Part shown: piece by piece, positions 9,008 through 17,859 of the stretch
How the letters are laid out: each line of letters starts with the position of its first letter
Numbering within the stretch: position 1 is the first letter of the stretch
Source of the DNA: Bacillus sp. ISL-45
GTDB lineage: Bacteria; Bacillota; Bacilli; Bacillales; Cytobacillaceae
NCBI RefSeq assembly: GCF_018613195.1
Contig: NZ_JAGGQQ010000003.1
Location: 1 to 64,000, forward strand
Reading direction: 5' to 3'
DNA: 64,000 nt
Program-made: the position numbers and the translations under genes
The notes under the pieces: generated by a model
The model's database searches: none
Seen by the model: only the letters and a program-made list of their open reading frames with translations
Told to the model about the DNA's origin: nothing

Positions 9008-9871
9008 TTAATGATGTGCTTTTCCGTGTTTCACTTCTTCAATGGTCAAATTCGTTAGGTCAAGCGTCCCTACTTTGGTTGAATTCACATTTTTCAGGTC
9101 CAGGCTGATCGCTAAACTTACTTGATGGACTTTTCCTTGTTCATCCTTGCCTGTCACTAACACTTTTACATCTTGTGCATCTACAAAGTTCTGGGTGCTT
9201 ATTCTAGCTTTGACATCGGCTGACTTAATGACAATATCTTCTTTTAGCTCAGGAAACTTCATTTTCACATCATGAAAGCTTGATTCCATAAATTCCGTAC
9301 GGTCATTCATCATGGCAGCATGCTTAAGCATTAAGGACGTAACAACATTGGCTGCCATTGGTATTTCAGATTCTGACAGGTTAAGGATTACTTCCTTGGA
9401 ACCACTTTTGCCATCTTTGACAATCATCTTTTGCTGAAGGTCTTTTGTCAGGACATCCACCAGCTTTTCCAGGTCTTCCTTGAGTTCCAGCCTGTCTGAC
9501 CCTGTTCCATGAACCCGGCCATTTGATGTCATTGAATACACTTTATTTTCGTTGTCCTTTTTTACCAGGAATTGCCCGTCTTGTCGATACATCTCATAAG
9601 ATCTTGCGGTTTCACCATTCGAAACAGTGGTTCTTCCTTCCATTGTTTTTCCAAGACGGTTTGTCATGAGTGTCGTGTCTGAACTATAAATTTCCTTGCT
9701 ATTTTCCATTAGGTCCATACTGAATTCCGTCGTCGTGCTTTCCAATTGATGTGTTTTCTTTAAAGCATCTTTGTACAACTCATACCCTGACGTATTCGCC
9801 GAAATCGAATACACACTGCCGAGCATGACTGCCCCGCTAATTCCTATTACAGCCAGCGCCTTCATGTTCAT
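9008..9871 (-). CDS. Secreted protein of the ABC/two-component operon
   Basis: 287-aa protein with a Sec signal peptide (residues 1-25, AVIGISGAVMLGSVYSISA) and no lipobox. The rest is beta-rich and hydrophilic, suggestive of a LolA/LppX-like or DUF6583-type fold, but I do not recognise it with certainty. It is the first gene of the operon, with GGAGG 8 nt before its ATG, and lies directly behind the phased repeats. It ends 26 nt before the ATPase gene starts. A role as an extracellular sensor, ligand-binding or cargo protein is possible; the sequence alone does not decide. Confidence 0.7.
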   Translation of the reverse strand: MNMKALAVIGISGAVMLGSVYSISANTSGYELYKDALKKTHQLESTTTEFSMDLMENSKEIYSSDTTLMTNRLGKTMEGRTTVSNGETARSYEMYRQDGQFLVKKDNENKVYSMTSNGRVHGTGSDRLELKEDLEKLVDVLTKDLQQKMIVKDGKSGSKEVILNLSESEIPMAANVVTSLMLKHAAMMNDRTEFMESSFHDVKMKFPELKEDIVIKSADVKARISTQNFVDAQDVKVLVTGKDEQGKVHQVSLAISLDLKNVNSTKVGTLDLTNLTIEEVKHGKAHH

Positions 9872-9927
9872 TTCTTTAACCTCCTCAAAATCGTTAAATC
9901 ATCTTACAAGCAAAGGGTAACCATTAA

Positions 9928-9968
9928 TTCTAAACTGTTTCTAAACTAATTCTTAAATTTTTCTTAAA
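9928..9968 (-). promoter_or_regulatory. Four 11-nt-phased direct repeats, likely response-regulator operator
   Basis: On the plus strand TTCTAAAC at 9928 and 9939 and TTCTTAAA at 9950 and 9961 recur at exactly 11 nt. OmpR/PhoP-type regulators bind direct repeats with this phase. It lies 57 nt upstream of the operon start, so autoregulation is likely. Confidence 0.75.
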
Positions 9969-10050
9969 TCACAATTAAGCTTAAAGAAAACACAGGCGCT
10001 TGGGGAGGATACACAAATGAGTGAACAAGTTTCATGCGTTCTTACCATTA

Positions 10051-10086
10051 CAAAAAAAACGGAGTCTCCATCATGGAGGCTCCGGC
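10051..10086 (-). terminator. Terminator of BCCT transporter gene
   Basis: Minus strand CCGGAGCCTCCA pairs with TGGAGACTCCG and is followed by eight T residues. Confidence 0.85.
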
Positions 10087-10099
10087 TAACTTCGTCATT

Positions 10100-11656
10100 T
10101 TACTTTTCCTTTGTATCCTTGCTCGCTGCCTTCTCTAATCTCCTGAATCTCCTTAAATCTGCCGGTCTTATTGGCAGCGGTTCTTTTTTCAGCAGTTTAA
10201 GAATCGCGAACATCAGCAGCAGAAGCAAGACTGTAAAGGGAAGTGCGGCAATCAATGAAGCGGTTTGCAATGCTTCGAGCCCGCCAGCGTATAGCAACAC
10301 GGCAGATATGGCTGCCATTAGTGAACCCCAGACGATTTTCGCGAATCTTGGAGGGTTCAAACTTCCTGATGTCGTCATACTTGCAAGAATATAGGTAGCT
10401 GAGTCTGCGGACGTGACCAGGAAGGTGAAAATCAAAATGATCGATAAGATCGATAAAATTGACGTCATGGGCAGAACTTCAAAAGTCTTGAATAAAGCAG
10501 AGGTTAAATCTTCGTTTACTGCTGCAGCAATCCCTGTATCGTAATTCAGGTCATTCCATAAAGCAGTTCCACCGAAGGCTGCAATCCAGAGGCAGGCAAT
10601 TACAGGCGGAATCACCATGACTCCAAAAATATACTCCCTGATTGTCCTTCCCTTTGAAACACGGGCAACGAACGCTCCAACAAAAGGAGACCATGCAATC
10701 GCCCATGCCCAATAAAAGATTGTCCAATCCCTTGTCCAGGTACCTTCCTGATATGGCTGAAGCCTAAGGCTGTATTGGATGAAATTTGCGAAATAGTCAC
10801 CAATTGCCAGTGTAAAGCTTTCCATGATAAAAACTGTAGGACCAGCAATCAATACGAATAACAAAAGCACAATCGCAATCCCGAGATTCAAGTTGCTGAG
10901 CATTGCAATCCCTTTATCAAGCCCGGTTGAAGATGAAATCATATAGGCAATGAAAATGACTAAAATAATGATCATTTGAATGCCAATCGAGTTTCCAGTA
11001 TCGAACACAGCGTTCAAACCGCCATTCATCTGCAGGACACCAAGCCCGACAGACGTTGCGATCCCCATTACAGTTGCCACTACGGCCAGTGTATCTATTG
11101 TATTTTTAACAGCGGGTTTTGTGCCGGTAATCGGCTCAAGAGCTGTAGATACCAACCCGTTTCTTTGTTTGCGGAACTGAAGGAATCCGATTACTAACCC
11201 CACAATTGCAAAAACCGACCATTGGCTGACTCCCCAGTGGAAGAATGAGTAGCCCATTGCGACTCTGGCTGCATTCCTTGATTCTCCTTCTATATCAGCA
11301 AATGGAGTGTTGAAAAAGTGGCTCATTGGTTCAGCAATTCCCCAGAAAACGAGCCCGGCTCCAAAACCGGCTGAGAAAAGCATGCCAATCCAGGTAAAGA
11401 AAGAAAACTCAGGCCGTTCCCCTTCACCGCCAAGCCTGATGGCACCATATTTACTGACAGCCAGTCCTATTAAGAACAAAACAATAATAAATACTGCTAG
11501 CAAGTAGAACCAGCCAAAATTAACAGTTGTAAAACTAAACAACTCTCCAGCCACTGCACCAAACTTCTTTGGCACAATAGCCCCAACTACGACGAACAAC
11601 AAAATCACCGCAGCTGACACAGAAAAAACAAAGTTTGATAAAATATTCTTGATCAT
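10100..11656 (-). CDS. opuD: BCCT family glycine betaine/choline transporter (OpuD-like)
   Basis: 518-aa, 12-TM sodium-coupled carrier of the betaine/choline/carnitine family. The hallmark aromatic motif is present in TM8: FYWAWAIAWSPFVGAFVARVSKGRTIREY. Uptake of compatible solutes for osmoprotection is the family role; glycine betaine is the likeliest substrate but not proven. ATG 11656 is chosen because GGAGG lies 5 nt upstream; a TTG at 11668 would start inside the ribosome site. Monocistronic, with its own terminator. C-terminal tail is charged, as in osmosensing BCCT members. Confidence 0.9.
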   Translation of the reverse strand: MIKNILSNFVFSVSAAVILLFVVVGAIVPKKFGAVAGELFSFTTVNFGWFYLLAVFIIVLFLIGLAVSKYGAIRLGGEGERPEFSFFTWIGMLFSAGFGAGLVFWGIAEPMSHFFNTPFADIEGESRNAARVAMGYSFFHWGVSQWSVFAIVGLVIGFLQFRKQRNGLVSTALEPITGTKPAVKNTIDTLAVVATVMGIATSVGLGVLQMNGGLNAVFDTGNSIGIQMIIILVIFIAYMISSSTGLDKGIAMLSNLNLGIAIVLLLFVLIAGPTVFIMESFTLAIGDYFANFIQYSLRLQPYQEGTWTRDWTIFYWAWAIAWSPFVGAFVARVSKGRTIREYIFGVMVIPPVIACLWIAAFGGTALWNDLNYDTGIAAAVNEDLTSALFKTFEVLPMTSILSILSIILIFTFLVTSADSATYILASMTTSGSLNPPRFAKIVWGSLMAAISAVLLYAGGLEALQTASLIAALPFTVLLLLLMFAILKLLKKEPLPIRPADLRRFRRLEKAASKDTKEK

Positions 11657-11860
11657 GTCAGCCTCCAATAAATATGCATTTTTTCAGATATGTAAATAAA
11701 TTTCATGTACGTTCAGGGTAAGTAAGTAGATTGGAAAAGGGGATGAAAGCATGTCTTGAAATATTGCCATGTAATTATTCTGCAATCTTTTTCCCTCAAT
11801 TATCCATCGTGAAACACGTTTTACGTTTCTTTCACCGCAAAACTAAGCCTTTAATAAGTT

Positions 11861-11890
11861 AAAAATGAACGCTTAGAGAACCTAAGCGTC
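11861..11890 (-). terminator. Terminator of amino-acid ABC operon
   Basis: Minus strand ACGCTTAG and CTAAGCGT pair across a short loop, followed by TTCATTTTTAA. Confidence 0.7.
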
Positions 11891-11896
11891 CGCTCA

Positions 11897-12619
11897 TTAA
11901 AATGTTTTGCTTAAAAACTCACGTGTACGTTCTTCAACTGGATTTTCAAATATTTCTTCAGGATGACCAACTTCTACGATCCGTCCTCCGTGCATATAGA
12001 CAACCCAATCAGCTACCTCGCGTGCGAAGCCCATTTCATGTGTGACAACTACCATTGTCATGCCTTCTTCTGCAAGTTCCTTCATGGTCGCCAGTACTTC
12101 CCCGACAAGTTCCGGATCAAGTGCAGATGTAGGTTCATCGAACAACATGATATCAGGCTTCATCGCCAGTGCTCTCGCAATCGCCACCCGCTGCTTCTGA
12201 CCGCCGGAAAGCTTAGATGGATAGACCTTTTCTTTATCTGAAAGGCCAACTTTTCCTAGCAGCTCCCTTGCTTCCTTGATCGCTTGCGACCTGCTGACAC
12301 CCTTTACATGGACAGGTGCCTCAATAATATTCTCAATCACATTTTTATGAGGAAACAGGTTAAAGTGCTGAAAAACCATGCCGATTTTCTGGCGCACTTC
12401 ATTCAGGTCATGAGATTCTGCGTTAATTTCTTCACCTTCAACGATGATTTGTCCATTGTCCTTGATTTCCAGGAAGTTCAGGCAGCGCAGCAAGGTACTT
12501 TTACCTGAGCCGCTAGCCCCAATCAGGCATACAACATCGCTTTCTTTTACCGTTATATCAACATCCTTCAATACATGAAGGTCGCCGAATGATTTATTCA
12601 GTTTTTTCACATTGATCAT
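11897..12619 (-). CDS. Polar amino-acid ABC transporter ATP-binding protein (GlnQ family)
   Basis: 240-aa ATPase with Walker [10 protein letters not shown], signature LSGGQKQR, Walker B IMLFDEP and switch VTHEMGFAR, all typical of the GlnQ/HisP family. ATG 12619 ([14 protein letters not shown]) gives the family length; an in-frame ATG at 12655 overlapping the permease gene would add 12 residues. With the permease and lipoprotein encoded just upstream it forms an importer for glutamine, arginine, cystine or a similar polar amino acid; the substrate cannot be read from sequence. Confidence 0.9.
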   Translation of the reverse strand: MINVKKLNKSFGDLHVLKDVDITVKESDVVCLIGASGSGKSTLLRCLNFLEIKDNGQIIVEGEEINAESHDLNEVRQKIGMVFQHFNLFPHKNVIENIIEAPVHVKGVSRSQAIKEARELLGKVGLSDKEKVYPSKLSGGQKQRVAIARALAMKPDIMLFDEPTSALDPELVGEVLATMKELAEEGMTMVVVTHEMGFAREVADWVVYMHGGRIVEVGHPEEIFENPVEERTREFLSKTF

Positions 12620-12647
12620 ATCTCTTCCATCCAAAACAAATTCCCCC

Positions 12648-13307
12648 TTAATCACTTACCGAAAGTTTCTTCTCAAGCAGTCCAACCAAAGCAGATATCA
12701 AGTAAACAAGGAATAGATAGTACACAGCAACAATAAGCAAGTATGTCATATTGTCAAAATCGTTTGCACCTTTTGTTGTCGCAACATTGAATAATTCATA
12801 CATTCCGATAAAAGCTGCTAATGATGAATCCTTGAGGCCAATGATGAACTGATTCCCTAGCGGCGGCAGGGCGCGGCGGAATGCTTGTGGAAGGATGATT
12901 CTCCGCATGGTAAGAACTCTGCTCATTCCCAGTGAACGGCCAGCTTCCATTTGTCCCTTGTCAATAGACTGGATTGTTCCCCTGAAAATTTCCGCGATAT
13001 AGGCACCGTTATGGAATGCTAGTCCAAGGGCAACGGACCAGAAAGCGGAGATATTTAAATTGGTCATTCCAAAGTAGAAAATAAAGATCTGGACGATCAA
13101 TGGGGTTCCTCTGACCAAATAGATATAGGCATTTGCGATCCATTCCAATACTTTAATGCCAGAGATTTTAAGAAAGGCAAAAAACAATCCTATGAAAATA
13201 GCAATTAAAATTGAAACTGCTGTAACTTGCAATGTGAGCAGCATGCCTTTGAGGAATATATCATACGTGTCAAAAAAGACTTCTATAACATGCGATAGAC
13301 TTGGCAA
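12648..13307 (-). CDS. Polar amino-acid ABC transporter permease
   Basis: 219-aa permease of the HisMQ/GlnP family with five TM helices and the EAA loop [23 protein letters not shown]. Preceded by a 107-nt gap from the binding-protein gene that contains a hairpin, and followed by the ATPase gene. Ribosome-site and length agree with the family. Confidence 0.92.
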   Translation of the reverse strand: MPSLSHVIEVFFDTYDIFLKGMLLTLQVTAVSILIAIFIGLFFAFLKISGIKVLEWIANAYIYLVRGTPLIVQIFIFYFGMTNLNISAFWSVALGLAFHNGAYIAEIFRGTIQSIDKGQMEAGRSLGMSRVLTMRRIILPQAFRRALPPLGNQFIIGLKDSSLAAFIGMYELFNVATTKGANDFDNMTYLLIVAVYYLFLVYLISALVGLLEKKLSVSD

Positions 13308-13370
13308 AATTCATTCAACTCCCTGTGGGCTCTATTATCGTTCTTGGTAAACATCATTTTTAAGCAGAAA

Positions 13371-13397
13371 CGAATGTGCAGTTATACCGCACATTCG
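13371..13397 (-). terminator. Intercistronic hairpin between binding protein and permease
   Basis: CGAATGTGC and GCACATTCG form a perfect 9-bp stem with a 9-nt loop and no T-run. Such hairpins commonly stabilise the upstream binding-protein message and lower expression of the membrane genes. Confidence 0.6.
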
Positions 13398-13414
13398 CTC
13401 CAGATGACAACTTA

Positions 13415-14200
13415 TTACTCCGGTTTAACTGTAATGTCTTCACCGAAATATTTTTCACTGATTTCTTTCAACGTTCCATTTTCTCTTAAAGTTTCCAATG
13501 CCTCGTTGACTTTCTCCAATAATTCATCGTTGTCTTGGGCTATGGCAATTGCCTGCTCGCTTCGGCCAAGAAGCTCTTTGCCTTCAATTTCAAGACCAGC
13601 ACCAATCGCTTCTTTCCCTGTAATAAAGTCCGTTATAACAGCGTCGTGTCTTCCATTGGCTAACGCTTCTAAAGCAGTTACGTCACTGTCATAAAGCACA
13701 ATATTATCTGTCACTTCTTCAGCAGTCTTTGCATAGGTAGAACCTTTTGAAACGGCAATTTCCAGTCCCTCAAGGTCATTAAGTTTTTCAGCATCGCTAT
13801 CTGGTCTGACGAAAATCTGAGGTCCAGAATAGTAGTATGGTGTGGAGAAATCCACGTGCTTCAAGCGATCTTCATTAATGGTATGGCTCGCAACAGCCGC
13901 ATCGAAACGCCCTGACTTTACACCTTCAACAATACTGGCAAACTTGAACTTTTTCTGGTTTGGTTCCAAACCAATTTCCTTTGCCACTGCTTCGGCAACA
14001 TCGATGTCAAAACCTGTCATCTGGCCCTCACCGTTCGTGACGCTGAATGGCTTGAATTCACCAGATGAAGCAAAAGTAAATTTGCCTTCCTCAGCCAATT
14101 TCATGCCGCCGTCGCCGGATGCTTTTTCATCACTGCCACATGCAGCCAGGAGACCTGCAATGGTCACCATCAAAATGAATAAAGTTAAAATTTTCTTCAC
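13415..14200 (-). CDS. Amino-acid ABC transporter substrate-binding lipoprotein
   Basis: 261-aa lipoprotein with signal peptide and lipobox LLAAC at residues 17-21, then a bacterial SBP family 3 fold: GEFKPFSVTNGEGQMTGFDIDVA near the start of the mature part and the hinge region AVSKGSTYAK. It is the first gene of the importer operon. Anchored outside the membrane, it delivers the amino acid to the permease. Confidence 0.92.
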   Translation of the reverse strand: MKKILTLFILMVTIAGLLAACGSDEKASGDGGMKLAEEGKFTFASSGEFKPFSVTNGEGQMTGFDIDVAEAVAKEIGLEPNQKKFKFASIVEGVKSGRFDAAVASHTINEDRLKHVDFSTPYYYSGPQIFVRPDSDAEKLNDLEGLEIAVSKGSTYAKTAEEVTDNIVLYDSDVTALEALANGRHDAVITDFITGKEAIGAGLEIEGKELLGRSEQAIAIAQDNDELLEKVNEALETLRENGTLKEISEKYFGEDITVKPE

Positions 14201-14691
14201 TGTTTAAAACTCCCCCTCGTAATCTCTACTTCTTTAATATTTATTCTGTTAAACGGTCCTTATAACCTATGTATAAAAAAACCGCAACATTCGCCCTAAA
14301 GCTTTTATACCCACTTCCCAAACATTTAAACTATTAATGTCGGGATTCATTCATATTTCCTATTCCTCTGAATATTGCCCTCGGATGTGAATATTTGTTT
14401 ATGCAGATAATTGTAACAATATTGTAATATTCAATCAAAACGTAAATTATCTGATAATTCACGAAATACTCCTGTTTGCAAGGCTCTCGCCTACTCAGCT
14501 AAGCGAGCCTCCTTTTTCCCGGCATATCCTCTGGCATACTCCGTATTCTTGCTTGTCCGACACTATACGCGAAAAAAATACATTATACTAAGAAAAGCCA
14601 GGAACCGAATTACGGCCCCTGGCTTTTAGTCCTTTTGCTCTATAAAAAACTTAACGAAAATATATACATCAATATTCCACTAAAGGAGAAT
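14201..14691. other. Intergenic gap upstream of amino-acid ABC operon
   Basis: About 490 nt without a supportable gene. It holds the fdhD terminator (14593-14627) and an imperfect GC-rich hairpin at about 14480-14508 followed by CCTTTTT. I looked for S-box, T-box and lysine riboswitch signatures on the minus strand and recognised none. Confidence 0.5.
14593..14627 (-). terminator. Terminator downstream of fdhD
   Basis: AAAAGCCAGG and CCTGGCTTTT form a perfect 10-bp stem usable from either strand. Confidence 0.8.
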
Positions 14692-15480
14692 TTAATCAAT
14701 AATTCTTTCGGGACAGGAATACACATTGAAGGATTTTCCACGGATAAATCCTACAGCGGTTATATTTAAATCCTTAGCCAGTTTGATCGCAAGGTCTGTT
14801 GGCGCTGATTTAGACAGGACGATTCCTACCCCGATCTTCGCAGCCTTCAATAGTACTTCTGAAGAAATCCTGCCACTGAATACAATGATTTTATTTCGTA
14901 CTGGCACCCTATTTAAAATGCTATATCCATATAATTTATCCAATGCATTATGCCGCCCAATATCCGTGCGCACTGCAATCATTTCATCAGGTGAACAAAG
15001 AGCTGCATTATGCACTCCTCCAGTTTCCATAAAAACCTGTGAGCTGTTCTGCATCTGGTTCATCAGTGCAATGCTCTGAGTCGCTGATATGGTTGTTTTG
15101 GACATTGAAGTTTTTGCTGTCCGGGCATCATTGTGAAAATAAAATTGACGACTCTTCCCGCAGCAGGATCCAATAAAGCGTTTTGAATAATACTCCTGGT
15201 TTGTCGTCATATTCACTTTTAGCATAACATAGGCATACCCTCTGCTTTCATCGATGCTAAGTGAATGAATGTCATTGTAGGAACGGATAACCCCTTCAGA
15301 TGCCAGAAAACCGACAACCATCTCCTCAAAATGTGTAGGAGTGCAAACCATGGTTGCAAACTCCATGTCATTAACATAAATGGTCAATGGGAATTCATTT
15401 ACGATGCTATCTTCTACATCCAGAAATTGTCCATCCTGATATTTTGTTATGGTATATTTATCACTCATATTTTCTAACAT
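14692..15480 (-). CDS. fdhD: Formate dehydrogenase accessory sulfurtransferase FdhD
   Basis: 262-aa FdhD, the protein that passes sulfur from the IscS cysteine desulfurase to the molybdenum cofactor of formate dehydrogenases. The cysteine loop GSCCGKSRQ and the GRHNALDKLYG motif of the family are present. ATG 15480 is chosen because AGGTGA lies 5 nt upstream and this gives the usual length; further upstream starts lack a ribosome site. It is divergent from the OFA transporter, DUF2294 and FdhF-like genes, whose product is its probable client. Confidence 0.93.
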   Translation of the reverse strand: MLENMSDKYTITKYQDGQFLDVEDSIVNEFPLTIYVNDMEFATMVCTPTHFEEMVVGFLASEGVIRSYNDIHSLSIDESRGYAYVMLKVNMTTNQEYYSKRFIGSCCGKSRQFYFHNDARTAKTSMSKTTISATQSIALMNQMQNSSQVFMETGGVHNAALCSPDEMIAVRTDIGRHNALDKLYGYSILNRVPVRNKIIVFSGRISSEVLLKAAKIGVGIVLSKSAPTDLAIKLAKDLNITAVGFIRGKSFNVYSCPERIID

Positions 15481-15755
15481 AGCCGTCACCTGAATTTTAA
15501 GAATTTGAGAATACTTAAAATCTAAACACATTCTTTTCTTTTTCACAAGAAAAATTTACAACACAACAATAGTGTAAAATTGATTTAACAACCTAAAATA
15601 TATTGCATCTGAAGTTCTAAGATGATAAAATTTTCCCGAAGTTCACTATTCTGTCACATTTTGATTCGAGATAGCGACCCTGTCATCGGTTAAGGTGTAA
15701 CGGAAATGTAAGCGATTAACTGTTGGTCCGTAAGTAGCGATACCTGCTTAGTACT

Positions 15756-15817
15756 AACCGTCAATTTTTCTGTCAATGTCCGTTTTCTTTATGGCGGGCT
15801 TGGAAAGATTGACGGTT
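15756..15817 (+). promoter_or_regulatory. Long leader hairpin upstream of OFA transporter
   Basis: The 499-nt gap from the fdhD start (15480) to the OFA start (15980) holds no supportable gene. Within it AACCGTCAATTTTTC (15756-15770) pairs with GAAAGATTGACGGTT (15803-15817): 15 pairs with one G-U, loop 32 nt. No T-run follows, so it is not a simple terminator. It does not match riboswitch classes I can recognise, including the Moco motif. Confidence 0.55.
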
Positions 15818-15979
15818 TTCTGTTTTCAAGGTGCTCGCTCTGCAAGAGAACGGCAATAGTATACATATCGAACTTGGAATCAAGAGCTTTGCAGTTTAAA
15901 AGATTCCAGCCACTTCATTGTTGCAGTTATTGGCCATATGCAAAAACAAACAAAACAAACAAAGGAAAGGGGAAAAAGC

Positions 15980-17242
15980 ATGAAAAAAACGAAGAATCGA
16001 TGGCTTATTGCAGCCTCAGCAGTGGGAATCCATATTTCCATTGGGTCTGTTTATGCCTGGAGCAACTTTACGAACCCATTAATCGAGGAGTTCGGTTGGA
16101 CTTCCAAGCAAGTACAATTTACATTCAGCCTTGCCATTTTATTTTTAGGTTTATCCGCAGCGTTCCTCGGGCATTTTGTTGAAAAACACGGTCCAAGAAA
16201 AGCTGGACTCCTGGCAGCAGCCTTTTTCGGAGCAGGTATTTTAGGCTCAGGCCTGGCGGTCAATCTCGGTTCATTGCCATTATTGTATATTACATATGGT
16301 GTTTTAGGCGGTATAGGCCTGGGAGTGGGTTATATAGCCCCGGTTTCCACTTTGGTAAAATGGTTCCCAGACAGACGTGGACTTGCCACAGGACTTGCCA
16401 TCATGGGATTTGGTTTCGCAGCCGCGATCAGCAGCCCAATCATGGATTCTCTGATTAAATCCGTAGGTACTGCCAATACATTTTACATTCTCGGTGCGGC
16501 TTATTTTATTATCATGACACTGTCATCCCTGTACCTCGAAAGGCCGCCTGTTGATTGGGCTCCAAAAGGCTTTAGGGAAAAAGCTGAATCAGGAAAAGTG
16601 AAAGTCAAGAAAGATCTTTCCCAGCTTACAGCGAATGAAGCAATAAAGACTTCGCGTTTTTACTATCTATGGGTCATGCTCTTCATCAATGTTACTTGCG
16701 GCATCGCGATCCTGTCAGCTGCAAAACCTTTAGCTCAAGAGAGTATTGGCTTAACTACTGCAGAGGCAGCGGCACTGGTTGGAGTATTAGGTCTCTTCAA
16801 CGGATTTGGACGAATCGCATGGGCTTCGATTTCTGACTATATCGGCCGCCCCAACACATACACAATTTTCTTTGCAACACAGATTGTCTTGTTCATGCTG
16901 CTGCCGCATACAAAGGAAGCATTCTTATTCCAGGTCATGCTTGCAGTAGTTTACACAATGTACGGCGGCGGTTTTGCAGCCATCCCAGCATTCATTGGTG
17001 ACATATTTGGAACAAAACAGCTAGGCGCGATACACGGCTATATCCTGACTGCATGGGCGGCTGCAGGATTGGCTGGACCAATGTTCGCAGCATGGATGAA
17101 GGATACAACTGGAAGCTATGGAACAAGCCTGACTTTCTTTAGCGGACTGTTCGTTGTTGCACTGGCGGTGTCTATTTTAATCCGCCGCGACATCAATAAG
17201 CTTCGAAAACAAATTGAAGCAAATGAAAAACTTGCTGGTTAA
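15980..17242 (+). CDS. OFA-family MFS transporter (oxalate/formate antiporter type)
   Basis: 420-aa major facilitator with 12 TM helices and the OFA pattern at the first helix, ISIGSVYAWSNFTNPL, and the loop GPRKAGLLAA. The family includes oxalate:formate antiporters and other monocarboxylate carriers. ATG 15980 is chosen because GGAAAGGGG is just upstream; an ATG 42 nt further upstream has no ribosome site. The neighbours fdhD, MpsC-like and FdhF-like genes suggest formate or a related small acid as cargo, which is inference from context. Confidence 0.88.
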   Translation: MKKTKNRWLIAASAVGIHISIGSVYAWSNFTNPLIEEFGWTSKQVQFTFSLAILFLGLSAAFLGHFVEKHGPRKAGLLAAAFFGAGILGSGLAVNLGSLPLLYITYGVLGGIGLGVGYIAPVSTLVKWFPDRRGLATGLAIMGFGFAAAISSPIMDSLIKSVGTANTFYILGAAYFIIMTLSSLYLERPPVDWAPKGFREKAESGKVKVKKDLSQLTANEAIKTSRFYYLWVMLFINVTCGIAILSAAKPLAQESIGLTTAEAAALVGVLGLFNGFGRIAWASISDYIGRPNTYTIFFATQIVLFMLLPHTKEAFLFQVMLAVVYTMYGGGFAAIPAFIGDIFGTKQLGAIHGYILTAWAAAGLAGPMFAAWMKDTTGSYGTSLTFFSGLFVVALAVSILIRRDINKLRKQIEANEKLAG

Positions 17243-17284
17243 TACTTTTAATAGTATCTGAAGAATTATATATCACTTAAAGAA

Positions 17285-17307
17285 TTGTCTAGCTCCAGCG
17301 CTTTTCT
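17285..17307. repeat. Remnant of dispersed Bacillus-type repeat
   Basis: GTCTAGCTCCAGCGCTTTTC resembles one end of the short dispersed elements common in Bacillus intergenic DNA. A related end occurs at 62323-62350 and an opposite-end-like piece at 60225-60254. Confidence 0.5.
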
Positions 17308-17372
17308 AATTGCCTCTCTATATGGTAAAATACCTATCGTCTTATAACCTGTATAGATGACAGGAGGATAAT

Positions 17373-17735
17373 ATGAATAAATACGAGGCAGAATTCAGCA
17401 ATCTGGTCCGATCCTTTCGCAAAAAGCATATGGGCAAAGGGCCAAGCAAAATAACCACTACCTTCTGTAAGAAATGGGCAATCTGCGAAATGGAAGGAAA
17501 CCTTTCACCCGTAGAAAAGTTCATTGCATCGGCCAATGAAGGAAAACAGGCACTTAGGGCCGCAAGAACAGAAATGGTTAAAGAAATGTACCGAAAGAAT
17601 CCTCCAGTGGAAATGGAAGAGTTTCTCGGCTGCAAGTTGGTAGAACTTTTTGTAGATATAGATATCGATCGTGATTTTGGAATGTCCATCTTTGTTTTTG
17701 ATGAGGACATTCAAGAAAAATTCAGTAACTTATAA
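17373..17735 (+). CDS. DUF2294 (MpsC-like) family protein
   Basis: 120-aa protein of the DUF2294 family, recognisable by NKYEAEFSNLVRSFRKKHMGKGP at the N-terminus (first 20 or so residues) and the charged C-terminal half. The family is named after MpsC of the staphylococcal MpsABC membrane-potential/CO2-bicarbonate system. In several bacilli a DUF2294 gene sits near formate dehydrogenase genes, as here. No catalytic motif is evident and no TM segment is present. Start ATG is preceded by CAGGAGG. Confidence 0.75.
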   Translation: MNKYEAEFSNLVRSFRKKHMGKGPSKITTTFCKKWAICEMEGNLSPVEKFIASANEGKQALRAARTEMVKEMYRKNPPVEMEEFLGCKLVELFVDIDIDRDFGMSIFVFDEDIQEKFSNL

Positions 17736-17769
17736 GGTATGGCACTTGGCAGCGAACCTGCTAAAGACT

Positions 17770-17822
17770 AACCACCGTTTGAACCTGGAGCATCGGCTTC
17801 GGGTTTACGGTGGTTTTTTTTA
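17770..17822 (+). terminator. Terminator/attenuator between DUF2294 gene and fdhF-like gene
   Basis: AACCACCGT (17770-17778) pairs with ACGGTGGTT (17807-17815), with extra AACC/GGTT pairing inside, and is followed by a run of nine T residues. It lies 38 nt before the TTG start of the next gene on the same strand. Confidence 0.8.
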
Positions 17823-17859
17823 TAGACTTAAAGATTGTTATAAATGGGAGTGTTTCAAA

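Noticed and set aside
15481-15979. Moco riboswitch upstream of the OFA gene
   Set aside because: Context fits, but conserved Moco motif blocks were not found; only a long hairpin.
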